A DNA stretch of 64,000 nucleotides from Clavelina lepadiformis. Its lineage: Eukaryota > Chordata > Ascidiacea > Aplousobranchia > Clavelinidae. Below, in pieces: positions 25,564 to 38,987 of the stretch. Position 1 is the stretch's first letter. Each line of letters begins with the position of its first letter. A model generated the notes under the pieces. That model did no database searches and was not told where the DNA came from. It saw nothing but the letters and a program-made list of their open reading frames with translations. The stretch is taken from the NCBI RefSeq assembly GCF_947623445.1, contig NC_135242.1:6696001-6760000 (forward strand), given 5' to 3'. A program made the translations under genes and the position numbers.

Positions 25564-28500
25564 GGCTTTGCTAGATCATCGAGACCTTATTAAAGATATG
25601 AGCGGAATAATGAGAAATAAGACAGAATGTAAATATGAATTAACCATAACTTCTCTCTTGGTAAGCCTCGTCACTAGCATTAATTAGATCATTCATCACC
25701 TTTATACAATCCAATATGTACTAAAACTATTGTAAAATGTTATTAGACGTAACGCTTAATTAGTATGGTGTAAATAACAGTATAAGCTTTCACTCTCGTA
25801 GCCCTGATAAACGTTTTCGTTTCAATTCGCACATTACAAGAAAAGTTTGTAATAAATAATTTTTCTCAAACTAGCGATATCATCGTTAATAGTAAATTAC
25901 TGTCGTGAAAGTTTATTTTTAGATTGCTTTAGCATGGATCTGTCTCCTAGCTGCAAAATTCGACATAAATCGAGATGATCTAAAGGCACGTTACATGACG
26001 TAAGTTACATGTGGCGGAAATTGCAGGCATCATTTAAAATCCATGTTTATAACCAACGGTTGGTGAAGGAATACTGACAAAAAGTAAAGACAACATGTAT
26101 TTTATTACATTTTCTCGGTAAACATTATGAACTCCATGTGTTTTTATTTCTTATAGAAACAATCACAAGGTAGCTAATTAATTATTATTAAACATTAAGC
26201 TATTTATCCGGTTAATACTTGACTGGTGACGTCATAAGCAACAAATATCTATAAAACGCAAGATGGATGATTTAGTATAATAAAATTATTGACAAATTCT
26301 TCAGTTTTGATACAAATGTACTGTGCGTTAAACCGTAACCGATTTCCACTTTTTATTCATATGCGTATGATAGCGGTGTCTAATCGCATTAAAATAGTAT
26401 AACAGCATCAGTTTTCCTTAACATTTATATAACTTCCACAATTAAATTAAAAACATGAGTTCTTTCATATGTGATGTGTATCTAAAGAAGTTCATGTTTT
26501 TTCAATCTTTCATTTTATTTAGAGTTAATGGATTATGATGCGTTATTGCGTATGTGTGGTTGCCACGCTGGTTTTTACGGCAAGGACAAAAATGACTGGA
26601 TGATCAAGCGGGACCTAAACGTATAGTCGCGGGCGATTATACGCGTTAACAGGAGTGACGTAATGGGTTGAGATGGATGGTTGGCCAAAGTAGACGAAAA
26701 CATAACGTATAAGAATAAAAACGTCGTCACCACCCCACTCTTTGTTAACGCTCTATCGCACGCTTATGTCCCACTTGGCCAACCCAATACCTTACACGTA
26801 AAGGTTTTCACTTTTGTCCAGTATGGCTTGCCATAGATTTCCCGTATTGCGTAGGCGAAAAAAAAATTTGAAACGCGATATATCCAAATACATATTTTCC
26901 GTTCTTATTTATTTATAGTTTCCCGTTAGTGTTGGCGAAATTCTTCGTTGGCTGTCATAGTTTTAATACGCTTTTTACAATGCTACGGTCTAATGGTAGG
27001 GAGGAGCAACGCTAAAATTAAGAAAAGTCAAATAAATTACTAGACACCGTAACGTGATTAAAGCCCGTAAAACTTTTCTGTGTAGGTTTAAGGTAGATTC
27101 GACTTAAAAGCCTTTTATTAAAGAGCTGCCTTAAGCTCCCGTCGATCATAATTGCATTAAAGGCGAAACAAAACACCTCAGATTTTGTGGAGTGACAAAT
27201 AAATCCATTTTGTACCACATTGCTGCAGTAGTGTATAAGTAACAGCTAATAGATACTTTTAGCCACTTTAAGTTGCGTTATAATGAAAACAAAATGAAAT
27301 GAAAAGAGCAAGACGGCAATCAATGATCTCGTAACTTTGACATTTAAGTGTTGTTCAGCTGCCCGCAGCACATTTCACAAAAAAGACCATCGAAAAAGGA
27401 GGTGACGTCGTGGCGAAGTCTCCAGTTGACGACTTGATAAACTCGACAACCAAACAAAAGCAGTTGAGCGCAGAGATATTTCAGTTGTGTGGCAACGCGG
27501 TTTACAAACGCAGCGGCCACGATGGTTTTATGATTTTTCTCCGTTTAGTCATTCTTTTGTCTCTGATTCAGATTCAGAAAAATTTGGGTTAGTATTGTTA
27601 GTTCCTTTGCACAATCAGACGCACTCATCCAGGGTAGAAGATACGAAGGCCAAACCAATTGACCACTCCTGGAAATATAAATCAAAAGACAAACAGTAGA
27701 CAATAGACAGCAAGACACAGTTTTACCGTTATTCTTGGCTTAAACAGCGCTAACATAAAGTAGAGATTAGAATTAGATTTGGAGTGTGCAAATATATATC
27801 TGACGTAGATAAGGATTCAGTTATTGTTACAGATTCATAAGTTTTACGAGTCTTTGTTTTAGTTATTTTGCTTTCCATAACCAAGGATTTCACTTTAAAT
27901 CTAAGTCAACAGATTTAGGAGATAAACTATTCATCATTACAAGGATATTGCATGCATAATCACTAAAGTAAGATAAAAATTAGAACCAATCTTTTTACGC
28001 CCGAAATTATTTGAGCGCAAATATTCCAGCAAGCATAATACTCCTGCAATACGATATTATTGCTAATTGAAAGGAATATGGCCTATTTTTCATTCCTTTA
28101 TACGACATAGACACCACATCCCTACAGTCCAGCCAGCCTTAGCATATAGGCTAGCCTTGCCTAAGCGCAATATTAAATTGTGTATATTCTTAGAACACAG
28201 AATTTTGATGAAAATCACATTAACTATATACTTCAAACTTTTGGTAAATTATTTAAACTTGTTTATTTATTTAATTCAATTTAGTTTAATTATTTAAACT
28301 TAAAATCTTGTCGATCGTTAAAGGGCGCATGCTCAATATAACATAGTAACAATATAACATATAACAAGTGAACGACAACAAGTAATCACAAAACAAATGA
28401 AAAAGAATAAAATACGAATTGAATCTTCACTTAATGACCAGCACTAAACGGACAGGATTTTGCTTTAACCTGAACTTTTCGAACGTGTGCCATGAGTCTA

Positions 28501-29155
28501 TGTTACCTAACGCCAGTCCGCTATTCCCATGCGCTTCTTGAGTACGGTGATGTTCTAACACTTAATCGTGATACAGGTGAGTTTTACGCTATTCTTCCGA
28601 AGCCAACTTGTCTAAAGACCTGTTAATTGACAATTTACTTCTCGTCTCGGTGTGCCTGATTTCTTCGCTACAAGATCAGATAAATTATGGCAAGAAAAAT
28701 CGATCAATGTCGAATTCCCCCAAGGCGGCCTATGAATGTCAGAGAAAGCTATAAGTTTAATGCGTGGTGGGTAATGTAGTTGTATTGACATTTGCAACCG
28801 GTTTCCTCGTTAATACCAAGATATTTTAACAAGTTTTTATGCTGCCAACACTTACTTTTTGCTGCAGTTGTTGTTGTTTCCATGCTAATCTTAAATTTTG
28901 ATACTCCCAATATGAGAGATTTTTGTGGGAAGAAAACTGATAACTAGGCTAATTAGAGAAAGCGTTAAATAGCGGCGAACAGTTTGTAGCAATACAGTTA
29001 TGAAAGACCAATTGGTAGTTGAATTAAGTTTTGATTTGTTTCTCATTCGTTCAAGTATTTCCTTTGGACCAGTCGTTAAAATGTTGATACGCAAAATGTT
29101 CTTTTTGATAGGACCGTTTACGTCAATGTACATTTATAGCATTTGCTGGTAAACA
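25564..29155. other. Intergenic between divergent receptor genes A and B
   Basis: The two signal-peptide exons face away from each other, so this 3.6-kb stretch must hold both promoters. I found no convincing exon. A frame at 27410-27592 and its overlap at 27487-27699 have no recognisable motif. Confidence 0.45.
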
Positions 29156-32100
29156 ATGAAGAAAAAGGTTGTTGGAAGTGTACTCGCCGATTTCGTGGTG
29201 TTCGTCTGCCTGATCACGTTGATGTTGGTTCTGCAAGGTAAAACCATTCTTTTTACTCTTTTAGAACCGAAATTTTAACTTTTTTTAAGTTTTCTTAAAC
29301 CCCGAACGCTTTGAATTGCAACTAGTCTAAAGTATATAACCGCTTATAACGCTGATTATAAAAGCTCATAACCGTTTACAGTAAATTACGTCTTATCAAA
29401 CGACGAAAACTTTCCAATGTATAGTGTTGTAATTTTATCGTTGTGAAGAGAGGTATCGAAGTTTGTCCTTCATTTACAAGTGGTTTTATGAAGATAAAAA
29501 AATACATTCACTGCTGTAATGTCTTTTTTATGTTGGAAAAAATTGCCAAAGAATTTAAGCTCGGGCATTTTTTAGATTTAGAAAATAGTTTGGTTTTGCT
29601 TTTATTTGCCATTCTTGTTGACAGGTCCACAATCCGCAAGTAGCCAGAGTTGTAATAATCCGGAAAGCAAATGTAGGTGTATGGTTACAAATTACTCAGA
29701 TTGGTAATCGTTTGAAAGTAATGAAAGTTATTAATTACCTGATGCTGCACACTGTATATTGCTACAAGTTATCTGCTTTACCACAATACTATCATTTCAT
29801 TGATGTAAGCCAAATACATACGAAAGTCATGTTGAAAAATCTTGCCTGTGTTTGTTCAGCACAAACATGCGGGAAACGACTTTTGGTCTATTCGGCCGGA
29901 TCTTTCGTGATTCGTCGGGAACAACCCGGCGTCGCTAGTGCGGTGACCAACATTGTCGAATGCACCTGGAAAATCGTGTCACCTGTTCCAAGCGAAGTTA
30001 GTAACAAGATAAATAGCTATTTTACTCGTTAAACTTTTTCATGAACGCTAGCAGAAAGTATTCGCTGAAAAAGTGCAATCAAAAATACTTAATTGCGTAA
30101 AATTTTTAATATACAATAAGATGTTGTGTATAACACAAAGTCATGTATTTACCAGGTTTTAAACGTTTCAATTACAAACTTTACACTAGCGGGTGGAGAA
30201 GATTGTCCACATGATTACATTGAAGTATTTGACGGAACTAAGCAAGTAAGTTGACTTAATTACTGTACTTGGTCACCTTACTGGCATTGTACATTATAAC
30301 TTTGGAATCCTTATTTTGGAAAAAGCAATATTTGTATTTCTTTTTGTTCGGGTCATGTAAATCCTTTGAAGTGTCAGATTGTTTCTAGTTGTCACTTGAA
30401 CTTGATTTGGGTTTCAGGCTCCAGGAGCTAGTAACTTGCATAATATGGGAAAAATCGTTAGAGAGTTCATGGCGAGACTAACCGATAATAAGACTTCAAA
30501 GAAAAAACATCTGACAGTGATAAAACCTGCGTTTTTTAATTGATTTATGGTGTTCTGTACAGGTCAGGAACAAGACGTGTGGTACCAGTGCACCTGCCAG
30601 TGTTATTTCTACAACAACCACTATTATTATCCATTTTCGTACCGACGGGCTCTTTGCCGATACTGGTTTTATTATACGTTGGTCTTCAATTAGTAAGTAA
30701 CGTAAATGCATTTGAAGTAATTTGTCGTTTTGCCGGACAGACAACCAGATGTTGTTACGTCTTTGCAGTTAAAAACGGAGTTGATTGCAATCTGCAATTA
30801 CCGGTTGATTGTAAAATTAGATGACTGGTTTGAATCAGTTAAGGTCTTGACCTTTTTGTAGCATCAAAAAGTGTGCAGCGTGCCTGACTGGCCACATACT
30901 GACGCCAATGGTCCGGCCTTCAAATAAACTGTTTTCCTGTTTTTCTAGAAAAATCTCATTTTGAATCTGGTACTCCGGAATTACCATCGTATTTGGAAGC
31001 AACTACAGCACCTCCATTTGGCAAGTACTATATTTGCTTCTGCGAAAAATGCGCTGACATAATTATTTTTAAGTACATACTTCAAATTTTTTAACATTTA
31101 GTGGAAAATTGATCTTGACGTTTTTCTGATATTTGTTTTATGCTGGTAGATTGCGGAGGTTATTTTGAAGGACTTCTCGGTTCTTTTTCCTCTCCTGAAT
31201 TTCCTGACTATTATCCTGCAAACTTGGATTGCTTTTGGACTATCAAGTCATTGAGCGGTTACGTGAGTTTTTGTAATTTTTGACATGCTTTGTTGCTTTT
31301 AAATGTCATAACACTTGTCATTGTTGGAATCATATGTACAGCCTACTGAAGGCTATATGCTTTTATGCTTTTGTGATTGTATGGACAGATTGTGTATGCC
31401 TTAAAAACTGAGTTAATTTCAGCCTCTTGTTTTGTAAATATTTTCTCGATAGACTTCACTCAATTTGCCATTATACTTTACTTGTCATTTATTGATTAGT
31501 GTGTAGTGTGTACGCTAACTATACAAGACTATAAAATGTTTTCTTTTTTGGTATAAGGCACTGGAGATTACTTTCAAAAACTTTTCGCTTGAGAGAAGTG
31601 GCGACTGTGATTTTGATTTTCTCGAAATCTTGGACGAATATGGTCAAGTAAGAAATCAATACCGTAAATAGATACTTTCACTGTTCATCGGTTTCCTTTG
31701 GGAGACTTCTCGGTAGATTGGAGTAGGGACATGAAATTGTAGTTAGTGCTTAAAGGAAGTTTTTTCACAATCAGGTTTACTGTTACTGCAACATTTAGAT
31801 GATAAAATTAGTACTATGGGACCTTATAAAAACCACCCACCCGATAGGGATTCGCACCCACATAGAATGAAATCAGACATCAAACGATAATCCCTGTTTA
31901 GATTTAATATACTGTGACACTTAGCCAAGCGAAATTATTCTTACTCTATATGTAGACCGGCACTTGCTACTGCGGGTCGTTTCTTCCAAATCGCACTGTT
32001 CTCTCGGGAAACATCGCAAGTATCATATTTCACACCGACGCTTTTATCTCTGGGAATGGTTTTTTCCTAGAATGGACTTCACATGGTAAGAAAGAAAATA

Positions 32101-35100
32101 TCAGTATTATGTATACGTTCTAATATTTATTCTAACGCTAAATGTTTGCAAATTTTGTTTAACTGGGTTCATTGTATAGTTTATATCGTTTAAAAATTTC
32201 CTCAACCAGAAATGTGTTGTGGTAATTCTGACACATGCAGTAATAAACTCAAATTATTGCTTTCAGAAATATGTTTTATTAAATTCCCTGCGCCCTACGG
32301 TGAATGAATTTTTTTATTTCAAATAACACTTCGGGATCGAAAACGTTTCCAATAAAAAACTCTATTTTTTATTTCGCTGTGATAATCGTGCTATATCGTT
32401 GCGAAACATCATGTTGTGTAGCTCATAAAGGCCTTGTTGTAGATATTGATGAATGTAGCCTGAATAGTTGTGGGACGAACACGGAATGCAGGAATACTGA
32501 CGGCAGCTTTCAATGCATTTGCAAAAAAGGCTTTGCCTGGAACGGCACATCTTGCGAGGGTCTGTCCGAAACTTGTGTTATAAGTAACATGACTTTAACT
32601 TTTTCCTTTAGTTTTTGGATGAAGTGTTATGATATTTTTGGCATTTTTAATCCGGGTTATTTTGATCATAATAATATTTTACCAGATATGGATGAATGCG
32701 AAATGAAGCCTTGCAACGCGAAACAAAACTGTCAAAATATAGAAGGCAGTTTCCTCTGTCCTTGCAAAATAGGATACATAGAAACCAGCGACTTATGCAG
32801 TGGTATGAATATTGATTAGTAATAATTTTCTTACTGATGAGCTCGATGGACAGTGAATGGTATTTTAAATGTGTTTTCCTTTTCCTTGCAGATATCGATG
32901 AGTGCTTCCATGACCCATGCCATGAAAACGCAAGTTGTTCCAACACAGAGGGAAGTTATGTATGCACTTGCAACGATTTTTTCAAGGGAAATGGGATCTA
33001 TTGCGAAGGTTAGGAAGATGCGTATGGCAATTTAATTTGTAAAAAAATGACATAAACGTTTTGCCGTTCAAAAGATATCAGAATGTTACGATATTGTGTA
33101 TGAGTTCATGCTGTGTGTTTGCACTAACTTCCTCGTTTGTTTCCAAAACGTAGAATTTGTCCAAACTACAAAAGCAATGCAAACTACAGTCATCGCTTCG
33201 AAAACAAGCACAGGTGTAACCAACACAAGCACAAGCGCCGTCTCACAGGATACCCAACGCACAAGTACAGACGACGTTAACGCCACCAGCATAGACACGA
33301 CAGTCCCGGAAGCTACAAACATACAAACACGACAATCATTTTCAACCAACACACCTCGTACAACGCTCGTTCAAACAAGCACAGTAACCTTGACTGAAAA
33401 GGAAACTACCAGTTTAGATATCAATATCTGCGATGGAATAACTTGTGTTACAAACGCCTTATGTGTTGTCACTTCAGACGGAAAGCCAACATGCGAATGC
33501 GAAAATGGTTACAAAGGAAATGGAAACTTGTCTTGTCGGGGTAAGTACGTTTTAACAATAAACCACAACCGAAAATGAGTTTAGAAAGTGCAATAATATG
33601 ATATTGATTTCTACTTGAGGTAAGGAAAAGATGGAATATGACTTACTTTAGCCAAAGTATACTCGTGGAACTAGAGGTCAAGTAAAGTACAATATATACG
33701 GTTGTTAATTTTTTCAGCAATATGCGAGGCTTGTACTCTTGAAATCGACGGAATATTGTTCACATTTGATGATACCCTACCGCAGCAGGTGGCTTACTCT
33801 ACAGAAAAGTGCCAAGCAGGTGAAAAACATATTCAATGATTGTTATAAATCTCTCCAGGAGCCTCGGAAGACATAACAAGTCTTCAAGTCCACTTGAACA
33901 ACCTACTCAAAGGTCCTTAAATCATCACAGAAAATGTGTGAAGATGCGTTAAGAAAAGTTTTTGCGATTAATAAACTTACATATTTGGATTTTATCTGCA
34001 TATAAGATCTAGATAAAGCATAGCCGAGTATACCCGACATATCACCCATGACATTTAAAGGCGTCATAAACTATTGCCCAAATTCTGTCATGGCACGTTC
34101 AGCTTTTGACTGGAATTTACTAAAGTGCTCGTATCTTTAACTTTAGGATTCTCACAGGCATCTATAAAGTGTGATGAATTGAATGATGTCGAATCAACCT
34201 TTGCCCATTTCGCGTTTGAAACTTTGTTTTACATTAACTGCACTCAAGCTATTATTTCGAGCGTAATATCTTCCGTAAGTAGTCAATAATTTTCAATGAA
34301 GTATTTGTAAAAATTAAACCTATTTGCTAGTTAAGTGTGTTAAGGAATACTTTACAAAAAGTGAAATAAATTTGGAAATATATGACTCTTTACGTCTGAT
34401 CGTATAAAATTCAAGGTAAATTTTGATGAAGCGACCCAGGCCCAACTTGACGAGTTTCTGTCTACATTGGACTTAATGACATCATTCCCCGATTACGTCA
34501 CTAACGATGACGTGGTATTGGTTGTACAAGTGCTGGAAAATCTTTCTAAAACTGATGGGGAGATAAAGGTATACGTGATAGGCTTACTTAGTATTGTGAC
34601 TTTTGAATTGTAATACAGCAAATTTTACGCAATTCTCTTTATTATTTGCATTATTTTAATATAGATTTTACGTTTAGATCTCCCAAACCGTTTTCGAGAA
34701 AGTGATCAACATAGCCGACCACATAGCGGGTAAACTGAGCGAAATGGTCGATCAAACGCAAAGAGAAGATTCGAGTGCAAGACTGCTTAATTCTCTGACG
34801 ACCCTTGGACATGAGCTTACCTTATTTGACTCGCAATCATTCAAATTCTTTACGTCAGATATGGCGGCGGAGGTAATTTTGCCGAAAGCGTAAAAAGTTT
34901 TAAATTTAACCGAAGAATTTAAAGTAAACTGTCTGTAGTTGGTAATGACGTTTCACAATTTGACATTATTGTTAGGAGTTGTTGAAGACATATCTGACAT
35001 ATAAAACATTGCATTTAACACAGCCTAAATTGAAAACACACGCGACGATTTTTTCCTTGTCTATCTTTAAAATGTGGGCAAAAACAATTTTGCGTGATCG

Positions 35101-38100
35101 CGTTTACAGCATGGTGATGATGATACGTGTAATCATTAAAATTTACAGGTGCTTGATACAAACAGCGTCACAAACACGGAAGTTCCGTACATGCCGAGCT
35201 TTTATCAAGGACAAGATGGCGACATAATTCAGCCAGTGTCCATAAGAATTCCACCCGAGGCTATATCGCAAAATCTGGAACAAGATTTCAAACGAAGAAA
35301 GAAGAGATCAGTTGAGAATTCAACGAATACAAAACTGGTATTTTTCGCTCATCGTTCAAGTCAACTTTTTCCATCTTCCTATGAAACACCGTGGGTGAGA
35401 ACTTACAGCCTTAATTTCTCACGCGTTTAGATGCAACAATAACACGTTTATGAGTGTAACCTTAAAAGTGTTTTTCTTTTTAATCTAAGCTTAAACGTAA
35501 CTTAAAAAACAACGTGCTAGTTTTTTTTTGTCCAATTTTAAGCCTTTAAGCCATCGCCAGCACAGCCTAGCGGATGAATTTCAGACAAACTCGATATTTT
35601 AGGTAATCTCAGCTGATGTGGGGAATCGAGTTATTAGTGAACTTTCTGACCCTGTTGTAATCACTTTTCATAACGAGAATAGGACTGGTGGAAGGGTGGT
35701 GGATGCATCAGGCTTCAAGGTACTTTTTAAATCTCTGTATGTTTTATTTGCAATTATATCGGTTGCCTATATTTCACCAACCTGCGGAATACCGTATTTG
35801 TTTCATGGACTCATCAAATTTTTAGGCCATGTATATTAATCAATCTTGCGTCTTCTGGAATTTTACTCTTCAAGATTGGTCAACTCAAGGATGCTGTTTA
35901 GTGGAAGGGTCTAATCCTCCACAATGCCAATGCAACCACTTGACCAACTTCGCTGTTTTGGTGGTTAGTCGCTAACAAATAACATAGCCGCAGGCTAAGT
36001 GCAATCATTTTAGCGTTGCATCCTTCATTCTGCGACGGCGTATCAACAACTTGGCTAAAATATTTTGTGTGGGTTATTGTTGCTAGAGTGTCTACGACCT
36101 GCCAGAGAATGTTGCATTGTCCATAGTCACAAAGGTCGGCTGCATCGTATCTATTGTCAGTTTGATACTGACTGTCGTGCTGCAACAAGTACCAAAGTAA
36201 ATAACATATTCTAAACATCCTGTTGAAATTAATAAGGAGGCTGTATTTTTTGGTTAAACTTTTGTGTGTTTTATCATGATAATTACATCCTTGTTAAGCG
36301 TACATTGAAAAGGGTTTAATAAGTGTGTATATGAATGCCGCTTTTTTGACAACGATGCTGTACAGGCACATTCGAAGTCGGAGACCAATCACTGTTGTAA
36401 ACCAAATATGCATCAATCTTGCCATCGTCTACATAATCTTTTTGAGCGGTATGGATAAACGAGAAAATGTTAACGGCTGTCTCGCTAGCGCCATCTTGCT
36501 GCATTATTTCCTGCTATGTGTTTGGTGCTGGATGGTAGTTTACGCGCACGTACTGTACAAGTCACTGGTGCAGGTAAAAGGACAAAGGACATAAAATCAA
36601 AAATAAACCAAGTAGATGCTATGCCAGCAGGATACCAAGAACAATTTACAGTTTCATAACATCGTTTTCATCAAAATTAATATCTGCGCTTTACAGGTTT
36701 TCAACATCTCCTGGAATGGATACTTAACACGCGCAGCTGCGCTCTCCTATGGAATTCCCCTTTTAACAGTGAGCGTGAATGCAGGTGTTACTCTTGTCTT
36801 GTCCAATGATCCTGTCGGATCCCCAGTGTGCGGAAAAGGTGATCAATTAAAGTCGTCTGAAATCCAACGCTGTGTTTCTTGAAGCTTATTGTTTTGCTGT
36901 TGTATGTTCGTTTTAAAAGTAGCTATGACGTATTGTAAAGAGTTATCATAATAAGTTGTTTGATTTCTGTAGAAATACCGAATAAACTTGATGTGTCTCT
37001 TATGTTGGCCGAAAATATGTGCTGGTTACATGGGTACTCCCTCTACTTTTCCTTTCTGCTGCCAGTGGGAATCATACTTTGCATTAACATTGTCATTTTC
37101 TTTGTTGTTCTACGAGAAATTAAAAGGAGCCAGAAGCTTGTGGGTCTTATATACTCTCTATGTAACTATGATTCGTTACCGCCAAAATCAGCTTTGGAAT
37201 TAATTCATGTTTTCTGCAGGAGTCTTCTATACCAAAAAGATCCCTAAAGCAACATCTTTTGGTGGCTGTAACCATGGCAAGTACATTAGGCCTGGTCTGG
37301 CTCATTGGATATTTCATGTTGCTGTCTGACAACGAGATTTATTTTTGGATTATGAGCTGGATATTTTCGGTTTCGGCAACTCTACAAGTAAGAAATTTGC
37401 GCACCATGTTCTCGTCATAGCCCGAGACGAATAAAAACATTTAACCCAATATTACTAGAAGATGCATCGTCTATCAGTAACTTCCATAACACAGGTCAAC
37501 AAAATTTCACTTTTTTTTAAACGAGAACGCAAGTATATTATCTGAGATGTATTTTTTGGTTTGATTTCGAATCTGCCTTTAGTTTTTCTTTAGCTTATCG
37601 CGTTTTCGAGACATCGTTGAATCCATGTTTTCAGAAAAAAGCATTAAAAACAATACACATAGCTATGATACATGGCACTTAAAAATGTTTAGCATATGAC
37701 TTTCTTTTGTACACATGATTGGGGTCATCACATGATATAACATCCAGCAGTAGTACCCCATCGTTCCCTTATTCCAAAAACCTTGGTAACGAGCTTCCAT
37801 GGCTTGAATGTCCTGGTGAAATCGTTCACTTTGTTCGTCACTAACTGCACCAAGGTTTTCTGGAAAGACGTTCAAGAGGGAGTGCAGAAAATGTATTTTG
37901 AGGGACAAGCAGCAGCCCATTTTTCTGTAAGCCTCAAGTAAATCATCAACTCCTGCCTGAAAAGAAGGCAATTTTGTATTTCCTAAAAAGTTAGCACACA
38001 ACCACTGACTTTACAGACAATGAAAATGTGGATCCTTTAGCACTTCTCTAATTTGAGGGCCCACGAAGATTCCTTCTTTTAGTTTTGCTTGGCATATGCT

Positions 38101-38987
38101 AGGAAACTTTTTGCAGAGAAATGCCAACCCATTACAATTGCACTTTCCCATTGCTTTAACAAAATTCTTTATAAATACATATCGGGATTGTTCTTGCACT
38201 TTCTTGACATAACAAAGGCAGAATAGCAGTCGATTAAAATATAGCACAAATAAATCTATAGAACAGCATACGTTATTACAATATTGATTACAATCTGCCA
38301 TTAGCAAACATTGTGAAAACCAAACAGTTTATTTCAAATTTTCTGCTGCAGTTCTATAAGCACTATCTACATGTGAAGTTAACTGCTCAAGATACCACTT
38401 TTTTTGCAAAAGGTTGGCAAAAGATTCTCCCTATAATAGGCTATTGTAGCATAACAACTAAAAATTTAAAATACAAATATCTCGAAAACCTGATGTGCTA
38501 GAAACAAAATAATGGCATTTTCGGCATCAGCGTCAAAAACCCTTCAAAAATCACCTTATCGCATCTCCGTTTAAAATTGGCTGTTATCCAGTGATAATTA
38601 TTATTTGCAACTCCGGGATTATATCTATAAGTAATCAATCGATGTGTATTGATATTGATACGTTTGAGTTTATTTTTTCAGGGTTTTTGTATCTTTTTGC
38701 TTTTGTGCGTGCGAAATCGTGAAGTTTGGGAACACTGGAAACTTTATCCAGGAAAAGTGTTTTGCTGTGTGCAGTGTCGCAATTTTCAAGAAAACAAACC
38801 TCGTCGTGGCAGCAAACCGATCAACACCATGACAACAGAGGCGTCAAAATTCAAGGTATCAACAACAAAACAATCAAGGCGGGCTGCAAAAAGCAACAGC
38901 TCATTGCACAGTTCTAACTCCAGCGAAAATGGTTTTTCCTTCCAATTGAAAATTGGAAAACGGGGAAAATACGCTGTTAGTACGTGA
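29156..38987 (+). CDS. Adhesion GPCR B: 2 CUB, EGF, mucin-like stalk, HormR-like, GAIN-GPS, 7TM
   Basis: Exons: 29156-29237, 29625-29672, 29860-29996, 30156-30245, 30563-30692, 30949-31020, 31150-31262, 31558-31647, 31956-32085, 32443-32559, 32686-32802, 32892-33008, 33154-33540, 33718-33819, 34147-34274, 34416-34568, 34678-34872, 35149-35394, 35603-35719, 35826-35963, 36087-36196, 36366-36573, 36697-36838, 36973-37139, 37220-37387, 38682-38987; sum 3810 nt (1269 residues). Order: signal peptide; two CUB domains (EDCPHDYIEVFDGTKQ; SGDCDFDFLEILDEYGQ); three calcium-binding EGFs (DIDEC, DMDEC, DIDEC); a Thr/Ser-rich stalk of about 90 residues and a fourth EGF in one exon; the shared Cys-rich module; GAIN with RRKKR at 35293-35307; a canonical GPS ([14 protein letters not shown], cleavage predicted at L/T, 35942/35943); 7TM with [31 protein letters not shown] and TLGLVWLIGYFMLL; a basic Ser-rich tail. 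CUB and EGF modules bind extracellular partners; the tethered peptide after the GPS should activate the receptor. The ligand is unknown. Confidence 0.9.
37660..38160 (-). pseudogene. Fragment of a transposon-associated protein in aGPCR-B intron
   Basis: In the last intron of receptor B, the minus strand encodes GLAFLCKKFPSICQAKLKEG, IFVGPQIREVLKDPHF, a stop at about 38011-38013, then in the same frame LGNTKLPSFQ, FLHSLLNVFPENLGAVSDEQ, SERFHQDI and RYQGFWN. I remember this pattern (FPENLG.VSDEQGERFHQDI, RYQG.WN) from a repetitive, uncharacterised protein family common in invertebrate genomes and likely carried by mobile elements. The in-frame stop and missing ends make it a dead copy. The function of the family is not known to me. 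Confidence 0.6.

Noticed and set aside
27410..27699. Two overlapping frames between the divergent receptors.
   Set aside because: Short, with no motif and no splice context. Codon pattern gives no support.
30418..30540. A possible exon after a good acceptor in the first CUB region of receptor B.
   Set aside because: It ends in a stop codon and lacks CUB residues. The exon at 30563-30692 gives the correct CUB second half (TCGTSAP, GFIIRW) in phase.
31820..31885. A GTGCGAATCCC-like box B on the minus strand in an intron of receptor B.
   Set aside because: Too short to link to the SINE copies and no box A is visible nearby. Probably chance or an old remnant.
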